From Rhabdophis nuchalis (Eukaryota > Chordata > Lepidosauria > Squamata > Natricidae), in assembly GCA_039707465.1 (NCBI GenBank), contig CM077645.1:63268850-63332849 (forward strand): DNA of 64,000 nt, in the 5' to 3' direction. A program made the position numbers and the translations under genes. Shown piece after piece: positions 22,901-36,300 of the stretch (positions are counted from its first letter, which is position 1; each line of letters opens with the position of its first letter). The notes beneath the pieces were generated by a model. That model did not search any database and was not told where the DNA came from. It saw nothing but the letters and a program-made list of their open reading frames with translations.

Positions 22901-25900
22901 ATCCTAGGTAGAGGCAGATTTAGGGTCTCCTGCTTTGGCAGGGGGTTGGACTAGGTGACCTGCAAGGTCCCTTCCAACTCTGTTAATCTGTTAACATGGT
23001 ATGGGGCCAGGTTACCTGCAGAATCATCTTTGTCCCATTACAATGGCCCATCCCACCCAAACAGGCAGGGAGGGTATGTTGGGGAGCCTATCAGTTAAAA
23101 GTTCTTGACGCACTATCTCGGTTCAAGGTTTTTGCCACAACCAGTGTAACAATCTTACTGGACCGGGGAGCCTTACGCACAGTCACCCAAGCACTCGTCA
23201 CATCTCGACTTGACTATTGCAATGCTCTCTACATGGGGCTTCCCTTGAGATGCACCCGAAGACTACAGTTAGTCCAGAATGTGGCCGCGCGGATAATTAC
23301 GGGAGCGCCCAAACACTCCCATATAACACCTGTCCTGCGTGAGCTCCACTGGCTTCCTGTGGTCTTTCGGGTGCGCTTCAAGGTCCTAACGACCATCTTC
23401 AAAGCGCTCCATGGCTCGGGACGTAGCTATATGCAAGACCGCCTCCTGCCCCATACATCCCTGGGACCGACACGCTCCCACAGAGAGGGCCTCCTCAGGG
23501 TGCCGTCAGTCGGGCAATGTCGACTGGCGGCACCCAGGGGGAGAGCCTTCTCTGTGGCAGGATCAGCCCTTTGGAACGACCTGCCCCCTGAAATCCGTAC
23601 CATTCCTGACCTCCGCCTCTTCCGCAAATGTCTTAAGACTCATCTCTTCCAACTAGCCGGCCTTGCGTAACCCCAGCACCGCCAGTTGTAAATGGGGATT
23701 TTAAAATGGTCACAACACAGGCACCTAATATCTCTGTATTTATGTTTATTGATGTAATTCTTTGTTCGCCGCCCCGAGTCCCTTTGTGGTGAGATGGGAG
23801 CGGGTTATAAATGTGAAAAATAAATAAAATAAATAAAACAATCAAGCGTGACTATAAAATATGAAACCTTTTAATCAGGACACTACCTACAGTAGAAGAA
23901 AGTTGTGGACCCACCAGCAAAAGAATTGTTACTGGCAGAGTCCAGGTAGAGAGATTTGTCTGCCATTCCCCCTACCCTTTGGGACATTCTCCCCCCCCCC
24001 CCCCCCAACAGCTGAGGTGGGCCCTCACTTTCCTGACCTTGTGGAAATGCGTGAAGGCCTGGCTCTGACAACCTGCTTGGAGATCCCAAAGTAACAGGCA
24101 GCCATGGGGCTGGTTGGCCTCTTGAAGATCCTCCCTCATCTGGCCTTTTTAACTTTGAATTTAACTATCCTTGCCTCCTAATATAATATTTATACACAGT
24201 TTTTATGTTTTTATATTTTACTTGTATGCTACACACTACCCAGAGTCCCTCTGTGAGGGAGACGGGTGGTTTCTAAATTTATAACATATTTATAAATATA
24301 TAAATAAATTGTTCTTGAATGAGTCACACAATACGGAACTGAATTCTATTGCCTCACTGTTGTTATCCTGTGTGGGCAGCAAATAACTTATTTAAAGAAT
24401 TTATATTCCAGTTCACAGTCCAGCAATTCATTGATCAACAAAATTACAAATACATTTAGATGGTGGTGAAATTTTTAAAAAATAATTAGGATGCTGAGAC
24501 CAAAAAAAACCAAACCTCTTTCTGAAAGCCATACGACTCAATTAACTTATGTGGGGCAAAATACTTTAATAAAAGGATGCTGAATTGTGTATGTAAGCTG
24601 ACTAAAAGCCACCGAAAAATTAAAATCCTGGCATGATATGACTTGTATTAGCAAGACCTAGCTAACAATCTTGCCTTCCATCTTGAATCAGCTGACAATT
24701 TAGGGCAATCTGTAAAAGCTGCACCCTGTTACATAAATTACAATGGCAAGAGGAGATCTTCCCAAACCTGGGCAACCCTTCAGAGGGATAGATTCCAAAT
24801 TCTACAATTCTTTAGCCAACACCTGTCTGGTGTTGAGAACAAGTCCACACCTCTGGAGAGTGACCACATGGTGGGAAGCAGTGGATGGGTATGGCACAGG
24901 GCCCAGTTATTTCGGTACCGTCTCCTACCGCATACCTCCCTTCGACCGGTCTGCTCCCACAGGGAGGGCCTCCTCAGGGTGCCGTCTGCCGGTTAATGCC
25001 GGCGGGCGGCGCCCAGGGGGAGGGCCTTCTCTGTGGCAGGCCCGGCCCTCTGGAATGACCTACCCCCCAAACCTCATACCATCACGAACCTTCGCCTTTT
25101 TCGCCGTTCACTGAAAACACTCTTCTTTCACCCAGCTGGCCTAGCTTAGAGCTTAGATTTTAAATTTTAGCTTAGACTTTAGCCTAGATTTTAGACTAGA
25201 AATAATTTAACTGTATTTGGTAGGGGATATTAAAAGTTTTTAGTTATATTTTAGCACAGGCTAGTTAATTTAATTCCATTTTAACACTATTGTATTTATT
25301 GTATTTTTTTTATATTTGCCTGAGAGCCGCCCTGAGTCCCTTCGGGGAGATAGGGCAGGATATAAATCCAAATAAACTGAAACTGAAGTAACTACAGTGA
25401 GGAACAACAGAAGTTTTGTTCAGTGGCCTAGAATTTTTAAGACATTATTTACAAATGTGTCCTTATGTGTCCCTCTGCATTTATTAGAATCAAATATTCA
25501 CAAAGTCAATAAAAGGAACAAGGCAACTCTGTTGGCAATGCAAAACCAGCGAAACCAGAAGAATGGATACTACCTTCCTCCAACTCGGACCAGATTTCTC
25601 CTATGACGTTTTCAACCAAAAAGGTGCGGCTTTGTCGATTTCGTCGAATGTGTTCTTTTGCTAGTGGCGACACAGAGAGAAAATGACTGAGTATAAAAGA
25701 GCAGAAGCAAAGCTGCATGCATATGGAGCAGAAAGCAGGGAAGTTGGCTAGACATTGTTCGGTCATGAATTAGAACTAATACATTGATAATCAAAGCTGT
25801 AGCCCCAAAGTGGTGGAGCTCTTGGTGTAATTCTTTCAACAAATTGAACCAGAGTAGACATCTGTCTGTGGTGGTTGAAGGCTTTTAATTCTATATAAAC

Positions 25901-27612
25901 CAAAATTTTATTGCAAACTTACCATAAACATATAATAAAGATTAAGCAAGCCAAATTCTGCTGAAAGTAGTTGTGAAGTATTTTGTTATTAGTTAGGCTA
26001 TTAATTCATACATAACTGTGAATAAGAGAATCTGTCTGACATCAAGGCAGATCATTTGTCTCGTTAATCTTAGCAGATCTGTAGAGGAGAACAACACAAC
26101 GTGGTGCCTACCCCACACCAAAATGTCTTCAGGCACTGCCTTTGTACTCACAAGTCTCCCTTTCCCATCATATTTCTTAAATATTATTTTCATTTGGAGG
26201 GAAAAAAGGAAACAGGCATGCTGGAAAACAAAAGATGAGCATATTGTATTGTTTTTATCTTCAGCAATGACTACAGGCCCACAAAACAAATAGGATATCC
26301 TGCTGGAAAAATTGCCCTCTGTTCAATGGGCATTAAGAGCTGTGGGGGTGCAGTGGTTAGAGTGCAGTAGTGCAGGATACTTCTGCTAACTGCCAGCTGA
26401 CTGCAATTTGGCAGTTCGAATCTCATTAGGCTCAAGGTTCACTCAGCCTTCCATCCTTCTGAGATTGGTAAAATGAGGGCCCAGATTGTTGGGGGGCAAT
26501 ATGCTGACTCTGTAAACCCCCTTAGAGAGGGCTGTAAAGCCCTGTGAAGTGCTATATAAGTCTAAGTGCTATTGCCATTTTGGAATTGCCAAATCCCAAG
26601 GCCATCATCATCAATTTATATGCCACCTGACTCCCATCAATTCCTAACACAACAAAATAAAAAAGAAACTATTATCATTGTCCTTGGAGTTTTAGTTGTT
26701 GTTTTCCTTAGAGCTAGGATGAAGGGAAAGGCATTCAGAATAGAAAGTTCAACCAAGAGATTCATTGGAAATTCCTGGCAGGAGGCATCTCTCAGGTTGG
26801 AATTAGGACATCTTCCAGTTTGCAATCGTCCAGATTATCTAATCTGTGATGCCTTCATGTTAACTTTTGTTGACAAAAATCAGCACAGTTGATTAAAGAA
26901 TGAGGAAAGGCAGGATCCTTTTTTCTTTTCTTCCTCCCCCCCCTACCCCAGTTTTGGAAAACAGTTTCACATATTATCTTTGTTGCCATAATTAAGTGTT
27001 CTGTCCCCGGCTTGTGAATAGACCAGAAAACAGGCTTGGCTGTTTGCCACTGTTTAATTAATCAGATAACGAGTCCTTTGGCCGAGATCCCAGACAACTC
27101 ATGTTAGCTCTGCAGCAAACTTTCACACAGATATTCCAAACGAACAGGCACGACTAGAATTCACAGACAGACTTTCTTGACTACTAATTCCAAACAGTTG
27201 TTTCCTGCAAACGTCCCCTCCCATCGCCTCACCTATAAGCTCTCTTGGGAGGGGTCACTCAACAACCACCTGGTGCCTAATCACCGTCTGTGAGCCTGCC
27301 TATGACGTAATTGCTGCCTCCACCTCTCAGCTCTGCTCACACTTGCATCACGGACAAACTACCTTTGATCCTCCCCATGGTCCATGACCCAGGTGCCTTC
27401 TGGTGGCCAACCAGCCTCTCTGGTTCCTGCTCTGACTCTGAACAGCACCCAGAGTCTTCCTCAGCTTCTAGAGCAGACTCATATGGTTCCTTGCTAGAAG
27501 AGTCCATCAGCAGCTCATCCAGTCCCTGCGGGGCCACAATGTTTAGGTATATCCTTGGGTGCTGGAGCCAGCATGATTTAGAGTTCCTGTCTGGAAGACA
27601 GTCTCCAAATCA

Positions 27613-27656
<44 letters not shown>

Positions 27657-30600
27657 ATCTCAAATTTAGAGATTTCATTCACTGTTCATTGATTATTGCT
27701 TACTAAATTTTAGTGAGAATAGCTTATTTTTGTTTGATATCTGATCCTTAATTTGTTCTATGCCTCTCAGAGCTGCAGTGTTTTGAGTTGGTCAGCCATA
27801 CATTTCTTAAAATATTTACTTGAATTAGATCAGTAAATAGGACCCAATAAGAGTTTATTGTTCTCTGAAACCACAAACAAAACTAGTTCACGTTTTGATT
27901 GGCGTGGTATGAACAATTCTGGAACCTCCACATATGTTGGCATGTAAATTCAAAAATCCCCCAAGAGAAAGTTAATACAATACAATACAATAGCAGAGTT
28001 GGAAGGGACCTTGGAAGTTTTAACTTACAATACAATAGCAGAGTTGGAAGGGACCTTGTAGGTCTTCTAGTCCAACCCCCTGCATGGGCAGGAACCTTAT
28101 ACCATTTCAGACAAATGGCTGTCTAACATCTTTTTAAAGACTTCCAGGGTTGGGGCATTCACAACTGCTGGAGGCAAGCTGTTCCAGAGGTTAATTGTTC
28201 TTACTGTTAGGAAATTTCTCCTTAGTTCTAAGTTGCTTCTCTCCTTGGTTAGTTTCCACCCATTGCTCCTTGTCCTGCCCCCAGGTGCCTTGGAGAAAAG
28301 TTTGACTCCCTCTTCTTTGTGGCACCCTCTGAGATATCGGAACACTGCTATCATGTCTCCCCTGGTCCTTCTCTTCATCAAACTAGACATACCCAGCTCC
28401 TGCAGCCGTTCTTCATATGTCTTAGTCTCCAGTCCTCTAATCATCTTGGTTGCTCTTCTCTGCACTCTTTCCAGAGTCTCCACGTCTTTTCTACATCGTG
28501 GCGACCAAGTCTTCTAGTCCAACCCCCTGCCTAGGCAGGAAGCCCTATACCATTTCAAACAAATGGCTAGCCAACATCTCAGTGTTGGGGCATTCACAAC
28601 TTCTGGAGGCAAGCTGTTCCACTGATTAATTGTTCCAACTGTCAGGAAATTTCTCCTCAGTTTTCTAAGTTGCTTCTCTCCTTGATTAGTTTCCACCCAT
28701 TGCTTCTTGTTCAAACCTCAGGTGCCTTGGAGAATAGTTTGACTCCCTCTTCTTTGTGGCAACCCCTGAGATATTGGGGTTGTTAATAAACAAGCAACTA
28801 TCTTTTTTGTGACACCTCATTCTTGGTTTCCCCATTACCAAAATCAGACCAACTAAGAGACAAATTTTGTCTAAATACTTCCATAAGGAAGGATGTGGGC
28901 TGCAGGGATTAGGTGCATCATCCAATCAAAGTCTGATTAAAAGAGTGGTACCTGGTGTAAAACCCGAGGCAATGGTTTCACTGGGAGTGTAGCCATTGAC
29001 AGGCGCTCTATTGCTTAGGTCTATCATCTGATGAAGGCGGAGCTTCCTGCAATAAATTGATGCCGCTTCTGGTTCCAAGGCAATTATCAGTTGTTCAGGA
29101 ATCTCTGGGGATGCCATACCTGCCTGTGAGAAATGAGATGGAATTGTAAAAAGTGTGTTTGTTATTCCTACATACTTGTTCCAAGTACAGGTACTTCTTG
29201 ATTTGCAACAGTTCATTTAATGGCCGTTTGAAGTGACAATGGCATTGAAAAAAAGTGACTTATGTCTGTTTTTCACAGTGCAGCACTCCTCCCTAGTCAG
29301 ATGCTTGCCTCATTTTGCAACTTTCTGAAAAGCTAAGTCACTGGGGAAGCCAATTCACCTAACAACCATGTTACTAAGTTAACAACTGCATTGATTCACT
29401 TAAGACAGGGGTGTCCAAACTTGGGAACTTTAAGACTTGTGGACTTCAACTCCCAGAATTCTGGGAGTTGAAGTCCACAAGTCTTAAAGTTCCCAAGTTT
29501 GGACACCCCTGACTTAAGAACTGTGGCAAGAAAGCTCGTAAAATGGGGCAATATTGATTAACAACTGGTGGTAAATTGACGATACCTGTAATCCCAATCC
29601 TGACCTTTTTTTCCTCCCATCTCTATTGTATGTTGATATTTTTTTTGATTGGAATAACTGAAAAATATTTAGTTTTGTTTTACTGGAGATAGTAAAGTGA
29701 AATGCTTATGGAATATAGTGAGTTCCTTAGACCAGCAGTCACCAACCGGGGGTCTGTGGACCACTGGCGGTCCATGAGAAAATTTTGGTGATCCACAGAA
29801 AAATTATTTGCATTTTTAATATTGCACTAAATCAAGTGCCTTGGTAAGGCCACACTTGGAATACTGCATACAGTTTTGGTCGCCACGATGTAGAAAAGAC
29901 ATGGAGACTCTGGAAAGAGTGCAGAGAAGAGCAACCAAGATGATTAGGGGACTGGAGACTAAAACATATGAAGAACGGTTGCAGGAGCTGGGTATGTCTA
30001 GTTTGATGAAGAGAAGGACCAGGGGAGACATGATAGCAGTGTTCCGATATCTCAGAGGGTGCCACAAAGAAGAGGGAGTCAAACTATTCTCCAAGGCACC
30101 TGGGGTCAGGACAAGAAGCAACGGGTGGAAACTAATCAAGGAGAGAAGCAACTTAGAACTAAGGAGAAATTTCCTGACAGTTAGAACAATTAACCTCTGG
30201 AACAGCTTGCCTCCAGAAGTTGTGAATGCCCCAACCCTGGAAGTCTTTAAGAAGATGTTAGATAGCCATTTGTCTGAAATGGTATAAAGTTCCTGCCCAT
30301 GCAGGGGTTGGACTAGAAGACCTACAAGGTCCCTTCCAACTCTGCTATTATATTGTATTGTAAGGGTCCTCAAACTACGGCCCCTGGGCCGTATACGTGC
30401 GATGAATGGTTGTATTGCTGCAGAGAGTCTCCCTGTTCGAGGTCTTTTTGTGCGGGTGAGAAGGGGACAGAAATTCTGGCTTGGGTCTGCTTCAGCCTCC
30501 TGGTGTGCAGCTTTGGGTAAAAGCTGGAGGGAAGCGCCGCTGGCGGCAAAGAGCCAGAAGGCCTTGTTCCAGTGGGACTGTATCATGGTCCAGAACTAGC

Positions 30601-33334
30601 TGACCATCTCAGCCTGCTGATCCTCCAGGCACCGGTACCTGGCCTTGCACTCCCACAGGTCTTCCCTCTGCTTGGAAAGCCTATGCTTCTAGTCCTTAGT
30701 GAGGTGCTTCTGCTGAGCCCCCTTCTCGGTCAGATCCAATTTGAAATGAGCCAGCTATTTTTGCCAACTCTTTCTCATGGTGGCTGCTTAGCTCCAACCA
30801 CTGCTCTTCCTACTGGGGCCCTAAAGAGCCTGGGCAGGCAGGCGAGGAGTGGCTGCAAAGGGAGAGATGAGTAGAGGCCGGCGAGGTGCCCCTCGATGTG
30901 AATGACATCAAGTTGGCCACGCCCACCCACCCTGTCATTAGGCAGATCATATTAGTGATCTGCAGGATTTAAAATTATGAATGAGTGGTCCCTGAGGTCC
31001 AAAAGGTTGGGGACCTTTGTCTTAGATTGCATCAAGTAAGAATAATATTAACAGTTGGATAAATTACCTATTTATTAGGCTTTTCAAATTAAGTTGCACA
31101 AAACAACCTGTGTAAACTTTGCTTTTTGTGCCTTGTCTGGATTAAATTAAATCCAGTTTTTATGCTGTAGGAGAGTATCTAATATTTATTTTTATGATAA
31201 TTATAATTGACTTTCCATTAAAACTGCCCAAGATTACAAAATGTTTAAAATACATCTGATCTCATGATCATTCAATACAATGAAAAGATTTATTGGGACT
31301 ACTAAAACTATTTACCCCAGGGGTGTCCAAACTTGGGAACTTTAAGACTTGTGGACTTCAACTCCCAGAATTCCCCAGCCAGCATTCGCTGGCTGGAGAA
31401 TTCTGGGAATTGAAGTCCACAAGTCTTAAAGTTCCCAAGTTTGGACACCCCTGATTTACCCAATGTCTGAAAGGACCGCGTGAAACATTACTCTTGAGAC
31501 CGTAAGTCTTAATTCATTAGAATATAATCTTAAAAGTTGCATTTTTCTGTCTTCTCCACCTTAACTTGATCTCTCAACTGCACAAAACAATTGTGGGTGT
31601 TATGAGATGAGGATGAGAAAATAATATATGGGATTGTCAAAAAGCTGATGGGTTGGAAAAGGCCATGCAATTAAGCCAAAATTAAAATGTATTGATTTGA
31701 ACCATGATAATCTTTCAAACCAAAATGTTTCACGGCAGGAAGCAATGCAAAGGAAACTCCTCTTTTTCAAAAGTTCAAGTTGCTCTCAACTTGGCTGACT
31801 CAAGATGCAAGACTCAATATTTAAGTCTTGAAATCCAGATTATGGATATTGGGGGTAAATATGCTTACCAGCATTAAAACAGCATTTTAATTTTTTTTGA
31901 AAGCTATCAGAAAATATTGATCATGCCAAAAGAAACATCTTTTTTCCCACTTGTTTATAATTTAGCAGCACTACATTTTTCACAGGGCTCTGAAGCTGAA
32001 TTCTATGAGTGGGTGGGGAGGGGGAAATCATTTTAAACCACAATAAGCACGGCTGATCAAGTAAAGTGGAAAAGTATATATTTTGAAAGGTTTCATTTTT
32101 AAAGGAGTAGAAAACCTACTGCTTCCCAGTGTGGGAGTCAACAGTGAGAAACAGTCATTTTGAAGGAACACAATTTCCTGCCCCTGCTTTAAACCAACAC
32201 ATGGTCACAACAATATATTCATGTATTTACTAAGATAACATTATTTTTTTGCAAATTGCAGTTGAGTGGCATGGATGCAGTAGAACAGAATATAATTTTT
32301 TTTTTAAAAAAAAGTCCCCTGTTTTTAATGATCTTCATGGCATATATGTTGAACTGACAAGATACTTTACAAAGTATGTTTTCTAATTAGCATTTTAAAA
32401 CAACAGTAATTGAAGGCTATGGTTAAGTTTTCTTTTATTAAGTAGTGCACTAGTCCTCTTTTGGTGGGGAAGAATACTACTTCAATCCCAACATAGTTAC
32501 CTATCTCTAAAATATAACTTCTCAAAAAATAAAAAAAATAGTTTAACACTTTCTCAACTTGGTTGTTTGCTTATAGATGTTTCATTACCCTACCAAATAT
32601 CATAATGTGTATGTGCATGCATATGCACACACAAACCTATATTGTTTGTGCGTGTGTGTACACACACATGCACACACATTCTACCTCTAAGTAATTGTTA
32701 AAATTACAGACTAACTGCATGGCCCAATTTAGAAATATCTTCCCCGCAACTTTTCAACCAAAACCCTTGTCCACTGCCCATTGTCCTTCTGCTGTCCAAA
32801 GCAGCACTCTGAACTTGTCCATTCAGAAGTTTTAAACGACTTAAAATTGGCAGGTTGCTGGTTCATTTTCCTTTGATGGCTTAAGCCAAAGTTTTCAAAT
32901 GCTTTCAGTCCACAGGATCTACTATCCTAATTGAGAGGCAAAGCTTAGCTGTGTTTGAGTGAACTCCTTCTTTCTTCCCCTTGACCTTACTCTTTCATGA
33001 TCCTCTGGATTAAACATTTAATGCTAAGTACCAGGAGGACAGATTTTTTTCAAATTAGTAGTTAATATGATCTTGACATACAACGATAAAGCTTCTGTTT
33101 AAAAAAGGATTCTTTTGTATTGAAGAATTGTCATTGATTGATAAAATTATTCCTTGATTAATTGAAAGTTAATTAACCATTTTACCTAGCTGAATTGAAT
33201 AACATGGGCCTATATAAAAGTAGAATTCAATGTAAATTACTTCGTTAGTTATGTGACCAAAATTCAAATAATTAAACTATAGTGCATATAAATATGCACA
33301 TGAATTTCTACTGTCTCTCTGTCTCTCTCTGTGT

Positions 33335-33367
<33 letters not shown>

Positions 33368-36300
33368 CTCTTTATATTACAAATAATATGGCATAAGGGA
33401 ATTCACACACAACATGATTTGTCAACATTTTGGAGCATTCAAACAGAAATGAAGTGGATTAAGTATGCTATTTGAGTAGAATATGCGACTACCTCTTCTG
33501 TTGATCCCTTGAGGGTTTTGACATTTTCTGTTTTGGGAAATTTCAGTCACAAAATGAGGTGATATGTGTATATTTTCAGGACCAGTTCTTGGTAACAGAA
33601 AAGAGCCGTTAATTTGTCTCAGAGCCATATTCCAAGCGTAAATCCCAGCCAACCTCTTGCAGAGTTCTAAGGGCCATTGAAGCTGGTTTCAGAAGCAAAA
33701 TTGCTTTAATGATAGAAAACGCTGCTGTGGAAAGTACATTGAGAATGTGATGAAAAATTAATCCAAGCCCACCATTACAGGAAATACAGGCACTCCTCGA
33801 CTTACGGCCACTATGGAGCCCAAAATTTCTGCTGCTAAGTGAGATAGTTGCATTTTGAATTTTGACCCATTTTATGACCTTTCTTGCCACAGTTGTGAAG
33901 TGAATCCGGCTTCCCTGTTGGCTTTGCTTGTCAGAAGGTCGCAAAAGGGGATCATAGATCCCAGGTACTGCAAACGTCATAAATAGGAGTCAGTTGCCAA
34001 GTGTCTGAATTTTGATCCCGTGACCATGGTGATGCTGCAATGGTCATTTAAGTATGAAAAATGGTCATAAGTCACTGTTTTCAATTCTTCCTAGCGGTCA
34101 CTAAATGAACTGTTGTAAGTCAAGAACTACCTGTCATGAGAAATCATTCCTTGAACCTACATATGCCAAAACAAATGGGTATTACAATTATTTTCTATTT
34201 TAATGCATTGTATGTTGGTAAGGGGTCCCCAACCTCCAGGCTGCAGTCCACTACCTTGCCGCGGCTTATTTGAAACTGGGCTGTACGAGAAAGGCTGGCG
34301 TACACACATGCGCTTCCACAGCTCAGCTTGCAGTTGACATGTGTGGACACGCATGTGTGCGCTGGCCCACCATTCACGTGGTCCAGTTTCCCTCTCCTCC
34401 TCCCATTATCACAAAGCCACAAAGGTTGGGGACCACTGGTCTAAACCAGGGGTCCTCAACCCCTGGGCCGCGTACTGGTGCCGGTCCGTGGCTTGATAGA
34501 AACCGGGCCGCAGTGAGCGATGCAACTCTTAGAAAGGGCCGGAGAGGAGGAGGAGGGAGCAGCCCCCTGGGCAGAGCGCGCACCAGGGGCGGGAGAGCGC
34601 AGGCGCGGCCGCTCGCACCATTGGGGGACCGAGAGGGACGAGTAAGCCGACTCACACACCCCCACGCACGCACGCGCTGCCTGTTCCCCCTCCCCCCGCT
34701 CCCCCTCTACGCCGGCCGAGCCATGGCCACCGATCCGCGGAATTTTTTTAACATGAAACTGGTCCCTGGTGCCAAAGAGGTTGGGGACCTCTGGTCTAAA
34801 CCACCTATCATTCTTTTTTAAATTCTAAGACAGGAATTTAACATCACAAGTACAATAATTCAGTTATCGTACCTGCATTGGTTTCACTAACTGCATGTCT
34901 ATTATTTAGGATGCTTTAATAGAGGGGGAAGGTGGACATTCTGCTCTATGAAGCAGGCCAGAAGGAGCTAACTTTTGCTTTTCTTGCACACCAGCCTCTC
35001 AGCTGATGCACTTCTCTCTTCGTCAACAAATAGCACACATTTTTGCTGACTAATTGAGCTGGATACCTTACCCAACCCCAGCAGTCCTACTTCGTACCCT
35101 AAAACATTTCTGGTTATTTAGAAGTAGCAGTGAAGGATTCATCCTGGGCAAAGCACCTAATCTATTAGTATGTTATTACAGAAAATGCACAGAAAATGCA
35201 GGAGGAGCAGATTCCATTAATCTTATTTGTGCAATCCAAGTGTCGCGATTAGGTCTAAATTGGAAGTTGTTAACATACATTTCTTGCTTCAAGCATTTTA
35301 ACACAATGATCAATTAGCTTTCTTAATTAATTATGGCTTCAAAATGATGCAACTTTATCCCACTTCACATGCTCCATAACAGACATTAATATTAATGTAA
35401 CAAAGGGGAATAATTAGTGGATGTATCACCAGAAGAATCTCATCCACAACATTTTGCGGTGATGATAACAACAAACCATTGACTAACAACCATCTGCTTC
35501 CAGTAACAAAGGATATTTGCATGTATTTCCCCATTCCTCTTAATACTTCAAATGTGATGCACTTCTTTAGATATTCTGCAGACAGAAAATGTACCTCTGT
35601 TCAATCAAGAAATAAAGCTTTAAATCGCTATTTGCCATGATTCCCAAAAAAATTTTTGGGTGTCCTTCTTATATAAATTAATATTTAGTCATGAATCAGT
35701 AAGAACCATAATATGCTGTAGAGATTGAGGAATTCTAGGAATTAATACGCTTGAAACACTGTTCTAATTTATCAGCAAAAATTTCAGTAACAAGGCAAAA
35801 TTATCTGCACACCATTCCTTTTTGCCAAACCAGACACCTTGGTTGTTTTGAAGAATATGTCATTTTCTTTAGCATTGCAAAACTTGGAGGAAGAAACATT
35901 TACCAACAAGGCATTATATTTTTTTGGGATGTGCCATGCCGCTCATAGTTTGTTTGTTTACTTCAGAAGGATTTTTACTAATTATAACTTCAATGTACAC
36001 TATGGGAAATCACATGCTCCATGCTGACTCCATTGTTTGGAGTTTCCTCTCTGGTGTGTGTGTGTGTGTGTGTAAAGTTGGGGTAATACATTAGGAAGGA
36101 GATAAATATGTACACGCCTACCCCTTGTAAAGAGTAATGCCTAATAGATTCGTGGAAATTACCAGATGAAGTAACAAATTATACAGCTTTGAGGGAAAAG
36201 AGGGAAGGATGACTCATTTCATCCTATTTATAAATCTCAAATCTCTTTTATTGTATATAGATGCTATGGTTTGGGATTAGGAGACATTCTATGTTGATTT

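Larger units (their letters stand above)
29733..31019. mobile_element. Composite hAT with internal CR1 insertion and captured-looking sequence
   Basis: Left end cagcagtcaccaaccggggg and right end aaggttggggacctttg are inverted repeats. The flanks ccttagac and tcttagat match at 6 of 8 positions. Inside are a CR1 3' end (29831-30362), a second hAT-like terminus (ggtcctcaaactacggcccc, 30365) and a coding-like stretch (30400-30765). Confidence 0.6.

Noticed and set aside
34270..34821. 183-codon frame rich in Arg, Gly and Pro (and a similar one at 37533-37943)
   Set aside because: Both lie across hAT elements and repeat the same GC-rich transposon sequence.
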